Positions 53,964 through 63,394 are shown, numbered from the stretch's first letter. The stretch: 64,000 bases of DNA from APNM01 sp040361335 (GCF_040361335.1 NZ_APNM01000008.1:1-64000), one strand, 5' to 3'. Made by a program: numbers and translations. Notes: generated by a model not told the origin, from the sequence alone.

Positions 53964-55079
53964 TCAATTCCGGCGCAGGACCACGCTGCCGGCCGAATAG
54001 CCGGCGCCGAAGCCGCAGAGCACGGCGACGTCGCCGGATGCGAGGTCGTCGTGGTACTTGTGGAACACGATCACCGGCGAGGCCGAGCTGGTATTGGCGT
54101 ACTCGTCCAGCACCGAGGGCATCTCGCCGGTTTCCGGGTCCCGTCCGAGCACGCGCCGGGCGATCAGGGAATTCATGTTGATGTTGGCCTGGTGCAGCCA
54201 GAGGCGCTTGATGTCGCCGGCGGCCAGGCCGAGGTCGTTGACGTGGCCGGTGATCAGCTCGGCCACCATCGGCCCCACGTCCTTGAACACCCGCCGGCCG
54301 TTCTGCACGAAGCGCCGGTCGGCGTTGCTGCGCTGCGGCTCCTCGGACGGGTTCAGGAAACCGAAATTGTTGCGGATGTTGTTCGAGAACTTGGTCTTGA
54401 GCCGGGTGCCCAGGATCTCGAAGCCGCCGTCCGCGACGTCTTCCGCCTCGACCAGCGCGGCCGTGCAGACGTCGCCGAAGATGAAGTGGCTGTCGCGGTC
54501 GCGGAAGTTGAGATGCGCGCTGCAGATCTCGGGATTCACCATGAGCACGCGGCGGGCGCTGCCGCCGGCGATCATGTTGGCCGCGGTCTGGAGGCCGAAG
54601 GCGGCCGAGGCGCAGGCCACGTTCATGTCGAAGCCGAAGACGCCGCCGCCCAGGTACTCCTGGATTTCCACCGCCAGCGCCGGGTAGGGACGCGGCAGGT
54701 TGGAGCAGGCGGTGATCACGGCGTCCACGTCGCCCGGCTCGCGGCCGGCGTTCGCCAGGCATTCGTCGATCGCGGCCAGGGACATCTCGCACATCAACGA
54801 CGGCTCGTCGTTGCCGCGGGTACGGAAACGCGGACGCATGCGCTCGGGATCGAGGATGCCGCCCTTCTCCATCACGTAGCGGCTGCGGATGCCGGACGCC
54901 TTGTAGATGAAGTCGCTGTCCGAGGGCTGCAGCGGCTCCAGCTCGCCCGCGGCGATGGCGTCGGCGTTCTCGGCGTTGTAATGCTCGACGTACTGGTTGA
55001 AGGCGGCCACCAGCTCGTCGTTCGAGATGGCTTCGGGCGGGGTGTAGAGCCCCGTGCCGGTGATCACGGCGTTTTTCAA
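53964..55079 (-). CDS. Beta-ketoacyl-ACP synthase III-like enzyme
   Basis: This 371-residue thiolase-fold enzyme has a complete Cys-His-Asn triad: C156 in DMNVACASAAFG, H296 in WLHQANINMN, and N329 in EYANTSSASP. It is longer than FabH (about 317) and resembles the Pseudomonas PA3286 type, which condenses medium-chain acyl-CoA with malonyl-ACP. A PA3286-like activity is therefore likely, but the chain length accepted cannot be read. The start is TTG with GGAGAGAG upstream. Confidence 0.87.
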   Translation of the reverse strand: MKNAVITGTGLYTPPEAISNDELVAAFNQYVEHYNAENADAIAAGELEPLQPSDSDFIYKASGIRSRYVMEKGGILDPERMRPRFRTRGNDEPSLMCEMSLAAIDECLANAGREPGDVDAVITACSNLPRPYPALAVEIQEYLGGGVFGFDMNVACASAAFGLQTAANMIAGGSARRVLMVNPEICSAHLNFRDRDSHFIFGDVCTAALVEAEDVADGGFEILGTRLKTKFSNNIRNNFGFLNPSEEPQRSNADRRFVQNGRRVFKDVGPMVAELITGHVNDLGLAAGDIKRLWLHQANINMNSLIARRVLGRDPETGEMPSVLDEYANTSSASPVIVFHKYHDDLASGDVAVLCGFGAGYSAGSVVLRRN

Positions 55080-55201
55080 TGCTCTCTCCAGGCTTCGATC
55101 GCGGTGCGGACGACGCGGACTGTCATAATAGTGGGTTCATGCGGATGTCATTCTCGCGCCTGCGCCCGCGCGCGACAACCGTTCGTGGAGGCGCGGCGGC
55201 C

Positions 55202-56641
55202 TCAGGCGCGGTCCGCGACGGCTTCCGCAACGGACCCCGTGCCGAGAACGGCCAGGCGATCGCTCACGAAGCGCGCCGTCGACGCCTCGCGGCGCACGCT
55301 CATGTGCGAGCCCTGGTACCAGTGGCAATCCGGCTCGCCCCAGTGCCGCCACAGGGACAGCGGCTGCGCGGGCGGCACGATCTGGTCCCCGGCGGCGGCG
55401 AACAGGCCCAGGCGTTCCCGCGGCACCCGCGGCGCCAAGGCCAGCGGCGAGACCGGCGACAGCAGGCGGCCGAGACGCTCCCGCGTGATCCCGCGCGACT
55501 CGATGAAATGCAGGTGCACCGGCGGCATGTGGTGCCAGAGCGCACCGGGGATATCCGCGAGCGGGATGCCGGCGATCACCGTCGCCAGATCCGGCTCCAT
55601 CGCCGCCAGCAGGGCGGCGTTGTAACCGCCCAGGCTATAGCCCAGTACCCCCACCGCGGGCGCGCGCTCGGACTCGCGCAACCAGCCCAGGACCCGCCGC
55701 AGGTCCCAGAGAGCCTGGGCCTCGGCGTGCAGGAGGTCGGCCATGGGCCCGTCCAGGAAATCGCTGCCGCTCAGGCGGTGATGGCACCGGGGACCGTGCA
55801 GGGGCAGCACCGGCAGGACGACGTTGAAGCCCAGGCGGTGGTGCAGGACATCGATGTCGAACAGGCTGAAATCCAGCCAGGGCATGCCCATGCGGTAGCC
55901 GTGGATGCCCAGTACCCAGGGCCGCGGCGCACCCTCGTACCGGAATACCCACGCATGCGCGCGGCGATTGGCGGCATGACCGAGCCAGCGCTGCGCGCCC
56001 GGCAAGCCGGGATGCGGACGATAGCCGCTGTCGAACCGCAGGTGCAGGAAATCCCGGCGCGCCGCGCGGCGCGCGCGGATCTCCGGCTCGGCCGGCGGCG
56101 GCGATGCGTGGAACGAGGCCGGCTCGGCGAGCCAGCCCTCGCGCTCCGCCAACCGCTCGAGTTGCTCCAGTTCGTCCAGATCGCGTTCGACCTGGCTGCC
56201 GCCGGGGATGCGCGCGGCACTCAGGAAATACGCCAGCACCGCCTCGTCGAGGGCCGCCTTGCGGGCCATGCGTGCGTTCCGCTCCGGTGCCGGCGCGCCC
56301 GACGGCACCGGCTGCAGGAGCAGCGCCGCGCGACCGGCGGCGGCGAAGCTCAGCACGCCAAGGGCCAGGAACAGGAGACCGGCCGACACTCCCGCCCAGG
56401 GCAACGCCAGCAGGCCCAGGGGCAGGCTGAGACCGGCGCCCAGGGCCATGTAATGGGTGATCTGGCGGTCGCCGGGCCAGAGGAACAGGGCCACGCCGGC
56501 CCCCAACATCAGACCGCCGGGCACGCTCGCGAGCACGCCGAAGGCCAGGTCCGTGCGCCAGCCGATGGCCAGCCAGGCCAGACCCGCGGCGACGGGTATC
56601 AGCGCCCCCGGAAACCAGCGCGGCGGCAGCCGTTCGGTCAC
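55202..56641 (-). CDS. Membrane-anchored alpha/beta hydrolase
   Basis: This 479-residue protein has about four N-terminal hydrophobic segments (about 10-110), a cytosolic or periplasmic linker, and an alpha/beta hydrolase domain from about residue 215. That domain has the nucleophile elbow GYSLGGYN, an oxyanion-type LGIHGYRMG, an Asp in AAAGDQIVPP and a His in GSHMS. The substrate is unknown. It ends the short minus-strand group with the two small genes upstream. Confidence 0.82.
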   Translation of the reverse strand: MTERLPPRWFPGALIPVAAGLAWLAIGWRTDLAFGVLASVPGGLMLGAGVALFLWPGDRQITHYMALGAGLSLPLGLLALPWAGVSAGLLFLALGVLSFAAAGRAALLLQPVPSGAPAPERNARMARKAALDEAVLAYFLSAARIPGGSQVERDLDELEQLERLAEREGWLAEPASFHASPPPAEPEIRARRAARRDFLHLRFDSGYRPHPGLPGAQRWLGHAANRRAHAWVFRYEGAPRPWVLGIHGYRMGMPWLDFSLFDIDVLHHRLGFNVVLPVLPLHGPRCHHRLSGSDFLDGPMADLLHAEAQALWDLRRVLGWLRESERAPAVGVLGYSLGGYNAALLAAMEPDLATVIAGIPLADIPGALWHHMPPVHLHFIESRGITRERLGRLLSPVSPLALAPRVPRERLGLFAAAGDQIVPPAQPLSLWRHWGEPDCHWYQGSHMSVRREASTARFVSDRLAVLGTGSVAEAVADRA

Positions 56642-56648
56642 GGCGCCC

Positions 56649-56939
56649 TCATGCCAGGTTGCGCAGATAGGTCACGAGAAGCGCGATCACCGCGAACAAG
56701 ACGCCCTGCGCGATCCAGCGCCATGCGGCGCCGCGCCGCATGCCCCAGACGGCGGCCGCCGCGGCCAGCCCGAACAGCGCGAACACCACGGTCGCGGCCG
56801 CCACGCCGGCGAAGCTGCCGCCCACCTGGGCCGCCTCCTCCTGGTACAGGGCCATGATCAGGGTGACCACGCTGAGCACCAGGGTCATCGAGGCCCCGGC
56901 GATCAGGCAGGCGATATTCAGTATCTGGAGATATCTCAC
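56649..56939 (-). CDS. Small membrane protein, three hydrophobic segments
   Basis: This 96-residue protein has hydrophobic segments at about 7-29, 42-63 and 74-90. I do not recognise its family. Its ATG overlaps the stop of the upstream gene by 4 bp and it ends 7 bp before the hydrolase gene, so the three are likely co-transcribed. Confidence 0.7.
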   Translation of the reverse strand: MRYLQILNIACLIAGASMTLVLSVVTLIMALYQEEAAQVGGSFAGVAAATVVFALFGLAAAAAVWGMRRGAAWRWIAQGVLFAVIALLVTYLRNLA

Positions 56940-57223
56940 GTTGTCCGGTCGCGGCGCTTGTCCCGCATCGTCGCGAGACCGGGCGCGATCTCGCGGTAGA
57001 CCTTGGGGCTCGCCAGCGCGACGCGCCAGAGCGCGCCGACGAAATAGCGCATGATCCTGTCCCGGTAGAAGAACACATTGCGCGCCAGGCGCAACTCGCG
57101 ATCCCGCATCAGTTCATGACGGTCCGCCGGTTCGGGGCCGGTGCGGACGGTCACGCTGAGGGTGATCGAAAGCGGCTCGCGCTCCCGCCCGCGGCGCCGG
57201 TCGGTTGGCGCCTTCCGGGTCAT
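56936..57223 (-). CDS. Hypothetical basic protein, 95 residues
   Basis: This is a small Arg-rich protein (about 20% Arg) without a signal peptide or clear domain. The ATG at 57223 was preferred to longer in-frame starts because those run across the divergent yqiA gene. Coupling by ATGA to the downstream small membrane protein supports its being real. Function is unknown. Confidence 0.6.
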   Translation of the reverse strand: MTRKAPTDRRRGREREPLSITLSVTVRTGPEPADRHELMRDRELRLARNVFFYRDRIMRYFVGALWRVALASPKVYREIAPGLATMRDKRRDRTT

Positions 57224-57298
57224 GGGCGTAGTCTCGCGGAGCCGTTCATGTCCCCCTATATTTAACACCGCCGCAACCGGAGGTCGAACGTCAGCGCC

Positions 57299-57805
57299 AT
57301 GAGCGATACCGACAAGCTCGTCTGCTTCCTGCACGGCAAGGAAAGCGGTCCCTGGGGCACCAAGATCCGTCATCTCGCCGACATCGCCGCCGGACGCGGC
57401 TGGCGGGCGGTCTCGCCCGATTTCCAGCATACCCACGATCCCCACCGCCGGTTGGAGGAGTTGCTGGCGGACCCGCCCGCGGCCGACCGCCTGGTCCTGT
57501 GCGGCTCCAGCCTCGGCGGCTATGTCGCCGCCCGCGCCTGCGAACGCCTGCGCCCGCAGGGCCTACTGCTGCTCGCGCCCGCCCTGTATTTCCCCGGTTT
57601 CGACGAGGAGCCGGCGGATTGCCCGTCCCTCACGGTGGTGGCGCACGGCTGGCGCGACGACATCGTGCCGCCGGAGCGCGCCCTGCGCTTCGCCGAGCCG
57701 CGGTGCGCCGAGCTGCATCTCTACGACGACGGCCACCGGCTGGTCGACAGCATCGACGCCATCGGCCGGTTGTTCGGCGATCTGCTGGATCGCGCCGCGG
57801 GCTGA
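57299..57805 (+). CDS. yqiA: YqiA-type small esterase
   Basis: This 168-residue single-domain alpha/beta hydrolase has the opening LVCFLHGKESGPWG, the nucleophile CGSSLGGYVA, an Asp in HGWRDDIVPP and the His in YDDGHRLVDS. It matches YqiA and the UPF0227-like esterases, which act on short acyl esters or acyl-CoA. It converges with pyrD, 13 bp apart. Confidence 0.88.
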   Translation: MSDTDKLVCFLHGKESGPWGTKIRHLADIAAGRGWRAVSPDFQHTHDPHRRLEELLADPPAADRLVLCGSSLGGYVAARACERLRPQGLLLLAPALYFPGFDEEPADCPSLTVVAHGWRDDIVPPERALRFAEPRCAELHLYDDGHRLVDSIDAIGRLFGDLLDRAAG

Positions 57806-57818
57806 ATACCGCCCGCGA

Positions 57819-58835
57819 TCACGCGGTCGGCGCCAGCGCCGCCGCGCACTCGCGAACAAATCCCGGTCCGCGGTAGATCAGCCCCGTATACACCTGGACC
57901 AAGCTGGCGCCCGCGTCGATCTTGGCGCGGGCATCGTCGCCCGTCATGATGCCGCCGACCCCGATGACGGGCGCCGCGCCGTCCAGGCGCCGGACCAGTC
58001 CGGCCAGGGTCGCATCCGCCAGCGGCCGCAGCGGCGCGCCGCTGAGCCCGCCCTGCTCCGCCGCCAGCGGGTCGTCCTCCAGGCCGGGGCGGGCGATGGT
58101 GGTGTTGGTGGCGATGACCGCGTCGACACCGTGGTCGACCACCGCCCCCGCGATCGCGTCCATGCCCGCCTCGTCCAGGTCCGGCGCCACCTTCACCGCC
58201 AGGGGGACGTAACGGCCGTGGCGATCGGCCAGCGCCGACTGCTCGCCCTTGAGGGCGGCCAGCAGCCCGCCCAGGGCCTCGCCGCCCTGGAGGTCCCGCA
58301 GCCCGGCGGTGTTCGGCGAGGAGATGTTGATGGTCACGTAGGACGCGTGCGCGTAGACCTTGCGCAGGCAGAACAGGTAATCGTCCACCGCCCGCTCGAT
58401 CGGCGTGTCGAAGTTCTTGCCGATGTTGATCCCCAGGATGCCGCGGTAGCGACTGGCCGCGATGCGCTCCAGGAGGTAATCGACGCCGCGGTTGTTGAAA
58501 CCCATGCGGTTGATGATGGCGCGCCGGTCCGGCAGCCGGAACAGCCGCGGGCGGGGATTGCCCGGCTGTGCACGCGGCGTCACCGTCCCCACCTCCAGGA
58601 AGCCGAAACCCAGGGCGGCGAGGCCGTCGATGCAGCGGCCGTCCTTGTCCAGGCCGGCGGCCAGCCCCACGGGGTTCGGGAACCGCAATCCCATGACGGT
58701 GACGGGCGCGGCCGGTACCCGGGCGCCGTAGCCGGCGCGGGCGACGGGCGCGGCGCGGGCGAGGGACGCCAGCGTGAGGTCGTGGGCGCGCTCGGCGTCG
58801 AGCGCGAACAGGGCGGATCGGACTAGACGATACAT
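57819..58835 (-). CDS. pyrD: Dihydroorotate dehydrogenase (quinone), class 2
   Basis: This 338-residue enzyme oxidises dihydroorotate to orotate with quinone as acceptor (pyrimidine synthesis). The membrane-associating N-terminal helices (MYRLVRSALFALDAERAHD) mark class 2. Catalytic and FMN motifs are intact: NPVGLAAGLDKDG, NRMGFNN, and INISSPNT with the active Ser. The ATG at 58835 gives the normal length; a longer frame adds 37 unrelated residues. Confidence 0.96.
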   Translation of the reverse strand: MYRLVRSALFALDAERAHDLTLASLARAAPVARAGYGARVPAAPVTVMGLRFPNPVGLAAGLDKDGRCIDGLAALGFGFLEVGTVTPRAQPGNPRPRLFRLPDRRAIINRMGFNNRGVDYLLERIAASRYRGILGINIGKNFDTPIERAVDDYLFCLRKVYAHASYVTINISSPNTAGLRDLQGGEALGGLLAALKGEQSALADRHGRYVPLAVKVAPDLDEAGMDAIAGAVVDHGVDAVIATNTTIARPGLEDDPLAAEQGGLSGAPLRPLADATLAGLVRRLDGAAPVIGVGGIMTGDDARAKIDAGASLVQVYTGLIYRGPGFVRECAAALAPTA

Positions 58836-58890
58836 GGACTGCTGGTTAAGCTGCCGACGGACGACTGACAGACCAGCCGAAAGGACCGAT

Positions 58891-59085
58891 ATGCGCAAGG
58901 ATACCATCCTGGTGGTGCTCGCCGTGGCCGCCGTCGCCGCCGGCACCTACTTCATTCTCGAGACCACCGTGCCGCAGTCCGAGCCGCAACTGGCCTCCGT
59001 GGTCCCGGACAAGCCGCCGGTGGTCGAGGAGCAGAAGGCGAAGCAGGCGCCGGAAGACCAGCGGGTCGACCCGACCGCGCCGTAG
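58891..59085 (+). CDS. Small single-pass membrane or secreted protein, 64 residues
   Basis: The frame from ATG 58891 encodes MRKDTILVVLAVAAVAAGTYFIL, a strong N-terminal hydrophobic segment, followed by a Pro/Glu/Lys-rich tail with no cysteine. GAAAGGA lies seven to twelve bases upstream. It could be a signal anchor with a short periplasmic tail. I do not recognise it. It is divergent from pyrD and 18 bp upstream of the next gene on the same strand. Confidence 0.65.
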   Translation: MRKDTILVVLAVAAVAAGTYFILETTVPQSEPQLASVVPDKPPVVEEQKAKQAPEDQRVDPTAP

Positions 59086-59103
59086 CCCCCGCCGCGCGGC
59101 CCC

Positions 59104-59688
59104 ATGCGATGCCGGAAGGCGCCGCATCATCGGGAACGCGAGCCCATCCCCGACCGGGGCGCCGGCCTGACCCGCGTCCTGTTGATCGCCCTGTCGCTGC
59201 TGCTCCCGCCCGTTTTCGCCGCCGACACCGGCTTCTCCGGCGGGATCACGCTGGAGCCCGACGAGGAAGAAGACAACGCGGCGCCCTCGCAACCGTCCGA
59301 CGCAGCCGCGCCGTCGACCGCTGACGGCACCGACGACGCCAAGGCCGGCTCATCGGGTATAGCCTGGTGGCGGAACCAGCCCACCGGTGCCGCGCTGCGC
59401 CTGAACCATGCCGGCGCCTTCAACAACGCCCCGGGCGGCGGTCCCGCGATCGCCCTGCTCTTCACCGGGCGCTTCGACAAGGACGGCCGATTCAACGAAT
59501 ACCTGAGCGTTTACCGGCCCGGCGGCCGCCGCGTCGAGGGTCGCTGGCGGGTCGCCGCCAGCGACCACGTGCTGTATTTCCCGCTCCCCGCGTCCGGCGA
59601 GTACCTGGTCCGTCTGCGCGCCGGCCTGCCCGACGCCGAGGGAAACCGCCTGCCGCGATCGCTTTCGGGTCCGGTGACGATCCCCTGA
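59104..59688 (+). CDS. Hypothetical exported protein, 194 residues
   Basis: After a long basic N-region there is a signal-peptide-like segment (TRVLLIALSLLLPPVFAADTG), then an acidic linker (EPDEEEDNAAPSQP) and a C-terminal beta-rich region from about residue 85. No known domain is evident. The start may be further downstream than the ATG used, since the first 20 residues are unusual for a signal peptide. Confidence 0.6.
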   Translation: MRCRKAPHHREREPIPDRGAGLTRVLLIALSLLLPPVFAADTGFSGGITLEPDEEEDNAAPSQPSDAAAPSTADGTDDAKAGSSGIAWWRNQPTGAALRLNHAGAFNNAPGGGPAIALLFTGRFDKDGRFNEYLSVYRPGGRRVEGRWRVAASDHVLYFPLPASGEYLVRLRAGLPDAEGNRLPRSLSGPVTIP

Positions 59689-59737
59689 AGGGCCTCACCG
59701 ATTCGGCCCGCGCGGGCCGATTTGCGATAATGCGCGC

Positions 59738-60751
59738 ATGATCGCCGCCACCGACAACACGAGCCGCCACCACATCAGCGTGGCCCCGATGATGAACTGG
59801 ACCGACCGGCACGACCGGTATTTCCTGCGCCTGATCACGCGCCGCGCCCTGCTCTACACCGAGATGGTCACTACCGGCGCGCTGCTGCACGGCGACGCCG
59901 ACGCGCACCTGCGCTTCCATCCCGACGAGCATCCCGTGGCCCTGCAACTCGGCGGCTGCGAGCCGTCGGCCATGGCCGAATGCGCCCGCATGGCGGAGGA
60001 CGCCGGCTACGACGAGGTCAACATCAACGTCGGCTGTCCCTCGGACCGGGTTCAGAACGGCCGCTTCGGCGCCTGCCTGATGCGCGAGCCGATGCGCGTC
60101 GCCGACTGCGTGGCGGCGATGCGGGCGCGGGTGGCGATCCCGGTGACGGTCAAGACCCGGATCGGCGTCGACCGCGACGACAGCTACGACTTCCTCGCCG
60201 CCTTCGCCGAGGCGGTGGCATCGGCCGGTTGCCCGACACTGATCGTGCATGCCCGCAAGGCCTGGCTACAGGGGCTCAGCCCCAAGGCCAACCGCGAGGT
60301 GCCGCCCCTGGATTACGCCCGCGTGCACCGCCTCAAGCGGGATTTCCCGGACCTGCGCGTGGAACTCAACGGCGGTATCGAGGACCTCGACACCGCCGAG
60401 GCCCAGCTCGCCCACGTCGACGGCGTGATGCTGGGACGGGCGGCCTACCAGCGGCCGTACCTGCTGGCGGACGTGGACCGCCGTTTCCACGGCGACGACG
60501 CACCGCCGCGCAGCCGCGAAGACGTGGTCGCGGCCCTGCTGCCCTACCTGGAACGCGAATACGCCGCCGGCACCCCCGTGCAGCGGATCACGCGCCACGT
60601 CCTGGGGCTGTTCCACGGCCGGCCCGGCGGCCGCCGCTGGCGGCGCTACCTGAGCGAGAACGCCCACCGCCACGACGCCGGTCCCGAGGTGCTCACGGAC
60701 GCCCTCGCCGCCAGCCGGCCGCCGGCGGCAACCGAACGCGCGGTCGCCTGA
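59738..60751 (+). CDS. dusA: tRNA dihydrouridine(20/20a) synthase DusA
   Basis: This 337-residue FMN enzyme has the DusA opening HHISVAPMMNWTDRHDRYF, the catalytic Cys in RFGACLM, NVGCPSDRVQNG, and the tRNA-binding HARKAWLQGLSPKANREVPPL stretch. It reduces U20/U20a of tRNA with NADPH. Its TGA stop shares one base with the next ATG (TGATG). Confidence 0.95.
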   Translation: MIAATDNTSRHHISVAPMMNWTDRHDRYFLRLITRRALLYTEMVTTGALLHGDADAHLRFHPDEHPVALQLGGCEPSAMAECARMAEDAGYDEVNINVGCPSDRVQNGRFGACLMREPMRVADCVAAMRARVAIPVTVKTRIGVDRDDSYDFLAAFAEAVASAGCPTLIVHARKAWLQGLSPKANREVPPLDYARVHRLKRDFPDLRVELNGGIEDLDTAEAQLAHVDGVMLGRAAYQRPYLLADVDRRFHGDDAPPRSREDVVAALLPYLEREYAAGTPVQRITRHVLGLFHGRPGGRRWRRYLSENAHRHDAGPEVLTDALAASRPPAATERAVA

Positions 60752-61296
60752 TGACAGCCTTGAAGAACCTTTTCCGGCAGCAACCGCCGGCCGCGCCCCG
60801 CGTGACCCTGGCGACCGACCACGGCGACATCGTCCTGGCACTGGACGGCGAAGCCGCGCCGCGCACGGTCGCCAACTTCCTCGCGTACGCAGGCGACGGT
60901 TTCTACGACGGCACCGTGTTCCACCGCGTGATCGCGGGCTTCATGATCCAGGGCGGCGGCCACGACACCGGCCTGGCCCAGCGCCGCCCCGGCCGCGCCC
61001 CGGTACGCAACGAATCCGACAACGGCCTGCGCAACCGGCGCGGCACCGTCGCCATGGCGCGCACGCCCGATCCGCATTCGGCCACCTCGCAATTCTTCAT
61101 CAACCTGGCCGACAACACCGCCCTGGACGCCGCCGAGGGCCAGTACGGCTACACGGTGTTCGGGCGTGTCGTCGAGGGCATGGACACGGTCGACGCCATC
61201 GCCGCCCTGCCCACCGGTCCGGCAGGACCGCTGCGCAGCGACGTGCCGCGGCCGCTGCCCACCATCGAGACGGTCCGGGTCGAGGCGGACGCGTGA
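60751..61296 (+). CDS. ppiB: Cyclophilin-type peptidyl-prolyl isomerase
   Basis: This 181-residue protein has no signal peptide and one cyclophilin domain: TVFHRVIAGFMIQGG, GTVAMARTPDPHSATSQFFINL and YGYTVFGRVVEGMD. The active-site Arg is in FHRVI. It is a cytosolic folding helper like PpiB. It overlaps dusA by one base and lpxH by four, so the three are translated as a unit. Confidence 0.95.
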   Translation: MTALKNLFRQQPPAAPRVTLATDHGDIVLALDGEAAPRTVANFLAYAGDGFYDGTVFHRVIAGFMIQGGGHDTGLAQRRPGRAPVRNESDNGLRNRRGTVAMARTPDPHSATSQFFINLADNTALDAAEGQYGYTVFGRVVEGMDTVDAIAALPTGPAGPLRSDVPRPLPTIETVRVEADA

Positions 61297-62027
61297 GCGT
61301 CCACTTCATCGCCGACCTGCATCTCCAGCGCGAGCGGCCCGGTATCGCCGCCATCCTGCACCGCTACCTCGCCGGCCCCGCGCGCGAGGCCGACGCCCTG
61401 TACATCCTGGGGGACCTGTTCGAAGTCTGGGTCGGGGACGACGGCGGCCTCGCCGAGTTCGCGGACACGATCGACGCCATCGCCGCGCTGGCCGAACACG
61501 GCACCGCCGTCTATTTCATGCGCGGCAACCGCGACTTCGCGGTGGGCCCGGATTTCGCCGCCGCCTGCCGTCTGACCATTCTCGACGACCCCGCCGTGGT
61601 CGAACTGCCGACCGCAACCGGCACGCGGCGGGCGCTGGTCTCGCACGGCGATCTGCTCTGCACCGACGACCACGCCCACCAACGCTTCCGCTCGCGCTAC
61701 AACGACCCCCGCTGGCGCGCCCGCATGCTGCGCCTGCCGCTGTGGCTGCGCCGCCTGATCGCGCGCTACGCCCGCGCCCGCAGCCGCGCCGGCAACCGCC
61801 GCAAGGCCGCCGGCATCATGGACGTCAACGACGAAGCCGTGCGCCTGCTGATGCACCGCTATGACGTGCCATTGCTGATCCACGGCCACACCCACCGCCC
61901 CGCCGACCACGAGATCGAGGTCGACGGCGCCCCGGCCCACCGCCTGGTGCTGGCGGACTGGCACGAGGACCGCGGCGAGGTACTGATCCTGGATGACAGC
62001 GGCTTTCGGCGCGAGACTCTGACCTGA
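61293..62027 (+). CDS. lpxH: UDP-2,3-diacylglucosamine diphosphatase LpxH
   Basis: This 244-residue calcineurin-fold hydrolase has the metal motifs IADLHL, GDLFEVWVGDD, MRGNRDFAVG, SHGDLLCTDD and HGHTHRP. It makes lipid X in lipid A synthesis, which confirms a Gram-negative with LPS. The start is GTG and overlaps the ppiB stop (GTGA). It converges with metZ. Confidence 0.96.
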   Translation: MSVHFIADLHLQRERPGIAAILHRYLAGPAREADALYILGDLFEVWVGDDGGLAEFADTIDAIAALAEHGTAVYFMRGNRDFAVGPDFAAACRLTILDDPAVVELPTATGTRRALVSHGDLLCTDDHAHQRFRSRYNDPRWRARMLRLPLWLRRLIARYARARSRAGNRRKAAGIMDVNDEAVRLLMHRYDVPLLIHGHTHRPADHEIEVDGAPAHRLVLADWHEDRGEVLILDDSGFRRETLT

Positions 62028-62047
62028 CAGGGGATTCGCTCCAGTTT

Positions 62048-63235
62048 TCAGGCTGCCAGTCCCGGTTCCAGATCGGCAATGATGTCCTCGACGTTTTCCA
62101 GCCCCGCGGAGATGCGCACCAGGCCGTCGCCGATGCCGGCGCGGGCGCGTTCCTCGGCGGAGATGCGCGAGTGCGTCGTCGTTGCCGGGTGGACGATGGT
62201 GGTGCGGGTGTCGCCCAGGTTGGCGGTGATCGAGAGCATGCGGGTGCTGTCGATCAGACGCCAGGCCGCGTCGCGGCCGCCGCGGACATCGAACGACAGC
62301 AGGCCGCCGAAGCCGTCCTGCTGGCGCGCCGCGAGCTCGTGCTGGGGATGCGATGCCAGGCCGGGATAATAGACCCGTTCGACCGCCGGCTGGGCCTCCA
62401 GCCATTCGGCCAGGGTCTGGGCGGCGGCGGTGTGGGCGCGCATGCGCACTTCCAGGGTCTCCAGCGCCTTCAGGAACACCCAGGCGTTGAACGGGCTCAT
62501 GCTGGCGCCGCCGCTGCGCAGGATACCGAAGACCTTTTCGCCCACGGTCTCGGCGTCGCCGATCACGGCCCCACCCAGGCAACGGCCCTGGCCGTCGATG
62601 AACTTGGTGGCCGAATGCACCACGATATCGGCGCCGAACTCGATCGGGCGCTGTAGCGCCGGGGTGCAGAAGCAGTTGTCCACCACCAGCAGGCAGCCGT
62701 TGTCGCGGGCGATTTCGGCCAGCGCCGCGAGGTCGACGATCTCGGTGAGGGGATTGGAGGGCGTTTCCACGAACAGCATCCGGGTCGCCGGCGTGATCGC
62801 CTCGCGCCAGGCGTCGAGATCGGTGGGCGAGACATAGCTCGTGGTCACGCCGAAGCGCGCCAGGTGATTGTTGAACAAACCGATGGTGGAACCGAACAGG
62901 GTGTGCGCGGCCACGATGTGCTCGCCCTGGTTGAGCAGCGCCAGGCAGGTGGACAGGATCGCGGACATGCCGGAGGCGGTAGCCACGCAGGTCTCGCCCC
63001 CCTCCATCGCCGCCAGGCGCTCGCCGAAGGCACGCACGGTGGGATTGGTGAAGCGCGAGTAGATGTTCCCCGGCTCGTCACCGCCGAAGCGGGCGGCGGC
63101 CTGCGCCGCCGACTCGAACACGAAACTGGACGTGGCGTAGATGGGGAAGCTGTGCTCGCCCTCGGGCGTGCGTTCGGCGCCTACCCGCACACCTCGCGTG
63201 GCGGTGCCCCAGTGGTTCTGGTCGTTGTTCGACAT
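62048..63235 (-). CDS. metZ: O-succinylhomoserine sulfhydrylase MetZ
   Basis: This 395-residue PLP enzyme of the Cys/Met metabolism family has SGMSAILSTCLALLN, VETPSNPLTEIVDL, and the PLP Lys in HSATKFIDGQGR. It turns O-succinylhomoserine plus sulfide into homocysteine, bypassing cystathionine. The metZ-next-to-purF order is that of Pseudomonas. The ATG at 63235 was chosen (an upstream in-frame TTG adds 7 residues). A SAM-II riboswitch and terminator in the 250-nt leader should repress it when SAM is high. Confidence 0.95.
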   Translation of the reverse strand: MSNNDQNHWGTATRGVRVGAERTPEGEHSFPIYATSSFVFESAAQAAARFGGDEPGNIYSRFTNPTVRAFGERLAAMEGGETCVATASGMSAILSTCLALLNQGEHIVAAHTLFGSTIGLFNNHLARFGVTTSYVSPTDLDAWREAITPATRMLFVETPSNPLTEIVDLAALAEIARDNGCLLVVDNCFCTPALQRPIEFGADIVVHSATKFIDGQGRCLGGAVIGDAETVGEKVFGILRSGGASMSPFNAWVFLKALETLEVRMRAHTAAAQTLAEWLEAQPAVERVYYPGLASHPQHELAARQQDGFGGLLSFDVRGGRDAAWRLIDSTRMLSITANLGDTRTTIVHPATTTHSRISAEERARAGIGDGLVRISAGLENVEDIIADLEPGLAA

Positions 63236-63290
63236 GTTCTCGAAAACCTGTCGCAAGTGGTTCGTTTTTTGGGTTTTTTTATGGCGCCTC

Positions 63291-63356
63291 CCCTCACCCT
63301 AACCCTCTCCCCGACGGGGAGAGGGAACAACCTGCGCTCTCTCGCAGGAGAGGGAA
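63291..63356. repeat. CCCTCTCCCC palindromes in the metZ leader
   Basis: A perfect hairpin with ten-base arms CCCTCTCCCC / GGGGAGAGGG (loop GAC) lies at 63303-63325, preceded by six-base words CCCTCA and CCCTAA. A smaller CCTGCG-type hairpin follows at about 63331-63347. The words are those of the 5' end of the window. It lies between the riboswitch terminator and the metZ start, so it is part of the leader mRNA. Confidence 0.85.
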
Positions 63357-63394
63357 CGGCGGTTGCACGTTTCGGCGCAGGTGAAGCCAGACAC

